Assembly: GCF_006974125.1 (NCBI RefSeq)
Contig: NZ_CP037858.1
Location: 3,720,001 to 3,784,000 of the forward strand
DNA: 64,000 nucleotides
Reading direction: 5' to 3'
Origin: Stenotrophomonas maltophilia
GTDB taxonomy: Bacteria > Pseudomonadota > Gammaproteobacteria > Xanthomonadales > Xanthomonadaceae
The position numbers and the translations under genes are program-made. Under the pieces are notes generated by a model. It saw only the letters and a program-made list of their open reading frames with translations, did not search any database and was not told where the DNA came from. Of the stretch, positions 63,425 through 64,000 are shown piece by piece; the first letter of the stretch is position 1, and each line of letters opens with the position of its first letter.

Positions 63425-64000
63425 TCAGGCCACCCGTCTTGCCAGCGAGCGGGCAGACGCCGCGACGCCGAGCAGCAGCGCGGCCACGCACAGGAAGGCG
63501 AAACCGAGGCTGGTGGCATGTGCCAGTGCGCCGATCGCCGCCGGACCGGCGAGGATGCCGGCATAGCCCAGCGTGGTGACCGCGGTGATGGCGATGCTCT
63601 CCGGCATCACCCGCTGCTGGCCCGCCATCGAGAACAGCGCCGGCACGATGTTGGCGCAACCCAGCCCGACCAGCACGTAGCCGGCCAGCGCCACCGGGAA
63701 CGAGGGCACCAGCGTGGCTAGGGTGAAGCCTGCTGCTGCAGTGATGCCGCCGATGACCAGGGTGCGGGTGCGGCCGAGGCGCTCGACGATACCGTCGCCG
63801 AACAGGCGCATCGCGGTCATCGCCAGGGTGAACAACGCGAAGCCGGCCCCGGCCTGGTCGCGTGGTACCTGCCGCACTTCAGCCAGGAACACCGCACTCC
63901 AGTCCAGCATCGAGCCCTCGGCAAGGAACACCACGAAGGCCAGCACGCCGATGAACAGGACCACGCCATGCGGCAGCGCCAGCAGAGGTCCTTCGTGCAG
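63425..64000 (-). CDS. MFS transporter, C-terminal part (cut by window end)
   Basis: The last 191 residues of a polytopic transporter; the 5' part lies beyond 64000. At least five hydrophobic segments are visible. FALFTLAMTAMRLFGDGIVERLGR, with the basic loop DGIVERLGRTRT between helices, is the repeat of the major facilitator signature in the second half, and VLVGLGCANIVPALFSMAGQQ resembles MFS sugar or drug exporters. The protein ends SLARRVA. Substrate not determinable. Convergent with the hydrolase gene. Confidence 0.8.
   Translation of the reverse strand: MHEGPLLALPHGVVLFIGVLAFVVFLAEGSMLDWSAVFLAEVRQVPRDQAGAGFALFTLAMTAMRLFGDGIVERLGRTRTLVIGGITAAAGFTLATLVPSFPVALAGYVLVGLGCANIVPALFSMAGQQRVMPESIAITAVTTLGYAGILAGPAAIGALAHATSLGFAFLCVAALLLGVAASARSLARRVA

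Overview
The window is about 66% GC chromosomal DNA from a Xanthomonadaceae gammaproteobacterium, most likely a Stenotrophomonas of the S. maltophilia complex. The evidence is the housekeeping gene order, a Xylella/Xanthomonas-type LexA operator, the many TonB-dependent receptors, and numerous short GTAG-headed palindromes that look like the SMAG repeat family of S. maltophilia. Species assignment is inference; no database was searched.

Layout. 1-2587: palindromic repeats, a secreted S10 peptidase and a GNAT acetyltransferase. 2592-12547: core genes parE, pyrG, kdsA, two small tandem membrane proteins, eno, ftsB, ispD, ispF, truD. 12617-16899: smr, then surE-pcm-yqaA-nlpD with no rpoS behind nlpD. 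16927-24623: a Mth938-fold protein, yhbY, rlmE, ftsH, a repeat-rich spacer, folP, miaA, hfq, hflX. 24740-32957: a CinA-type amidase, an ABC1/UbiB kinase, lexA, recA, recX, alaS, csrA and tRNA-Ser(GCT). The second half is envelope and nutrient-uptake biology: five TonB-dependent receptors in 27 kb (33030-59656), each with its own regulatory context.

How the accessory parts work together. (a) A ZnuD-like receptor has a possible Zur operator. (b) A PchR-like AraC regulator and a siderophore receptor each carry a Fur-type operator, with no siderophore biosynthesis genes. (c) A four-gene unit (MFS transporter, ROK regulator, TonB receptor, YdcF-like protein) has a 30-bp palindrome between the ROK gene and the receptor. 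(d) A FecI/FecR pair controls a large STN-containing receptor followed by PhoD; convergent to it, a TonB receptor and a phosphocholine-type phospholipase C follow a good Pho-box match. Together (d) looks like an organophosphate scavenging locus. (e) A TsdA-like dihaem cytochrome and a trihaem cytochrome sit behind a perfect FNR-type site. aceE lies alone between (c) and (d).

The most interesting non-coding signals are two families of long palindromes that recur within the window with compensatory base changes: one abuts stop codons at two convergent gene pairs (12551-12617, 63345-63420), the other is a roughly 100-bp stem-loop with a conserved core (87-190, 20873-20974). No CRISPR array, prophage, transposase or rRNA was seen.
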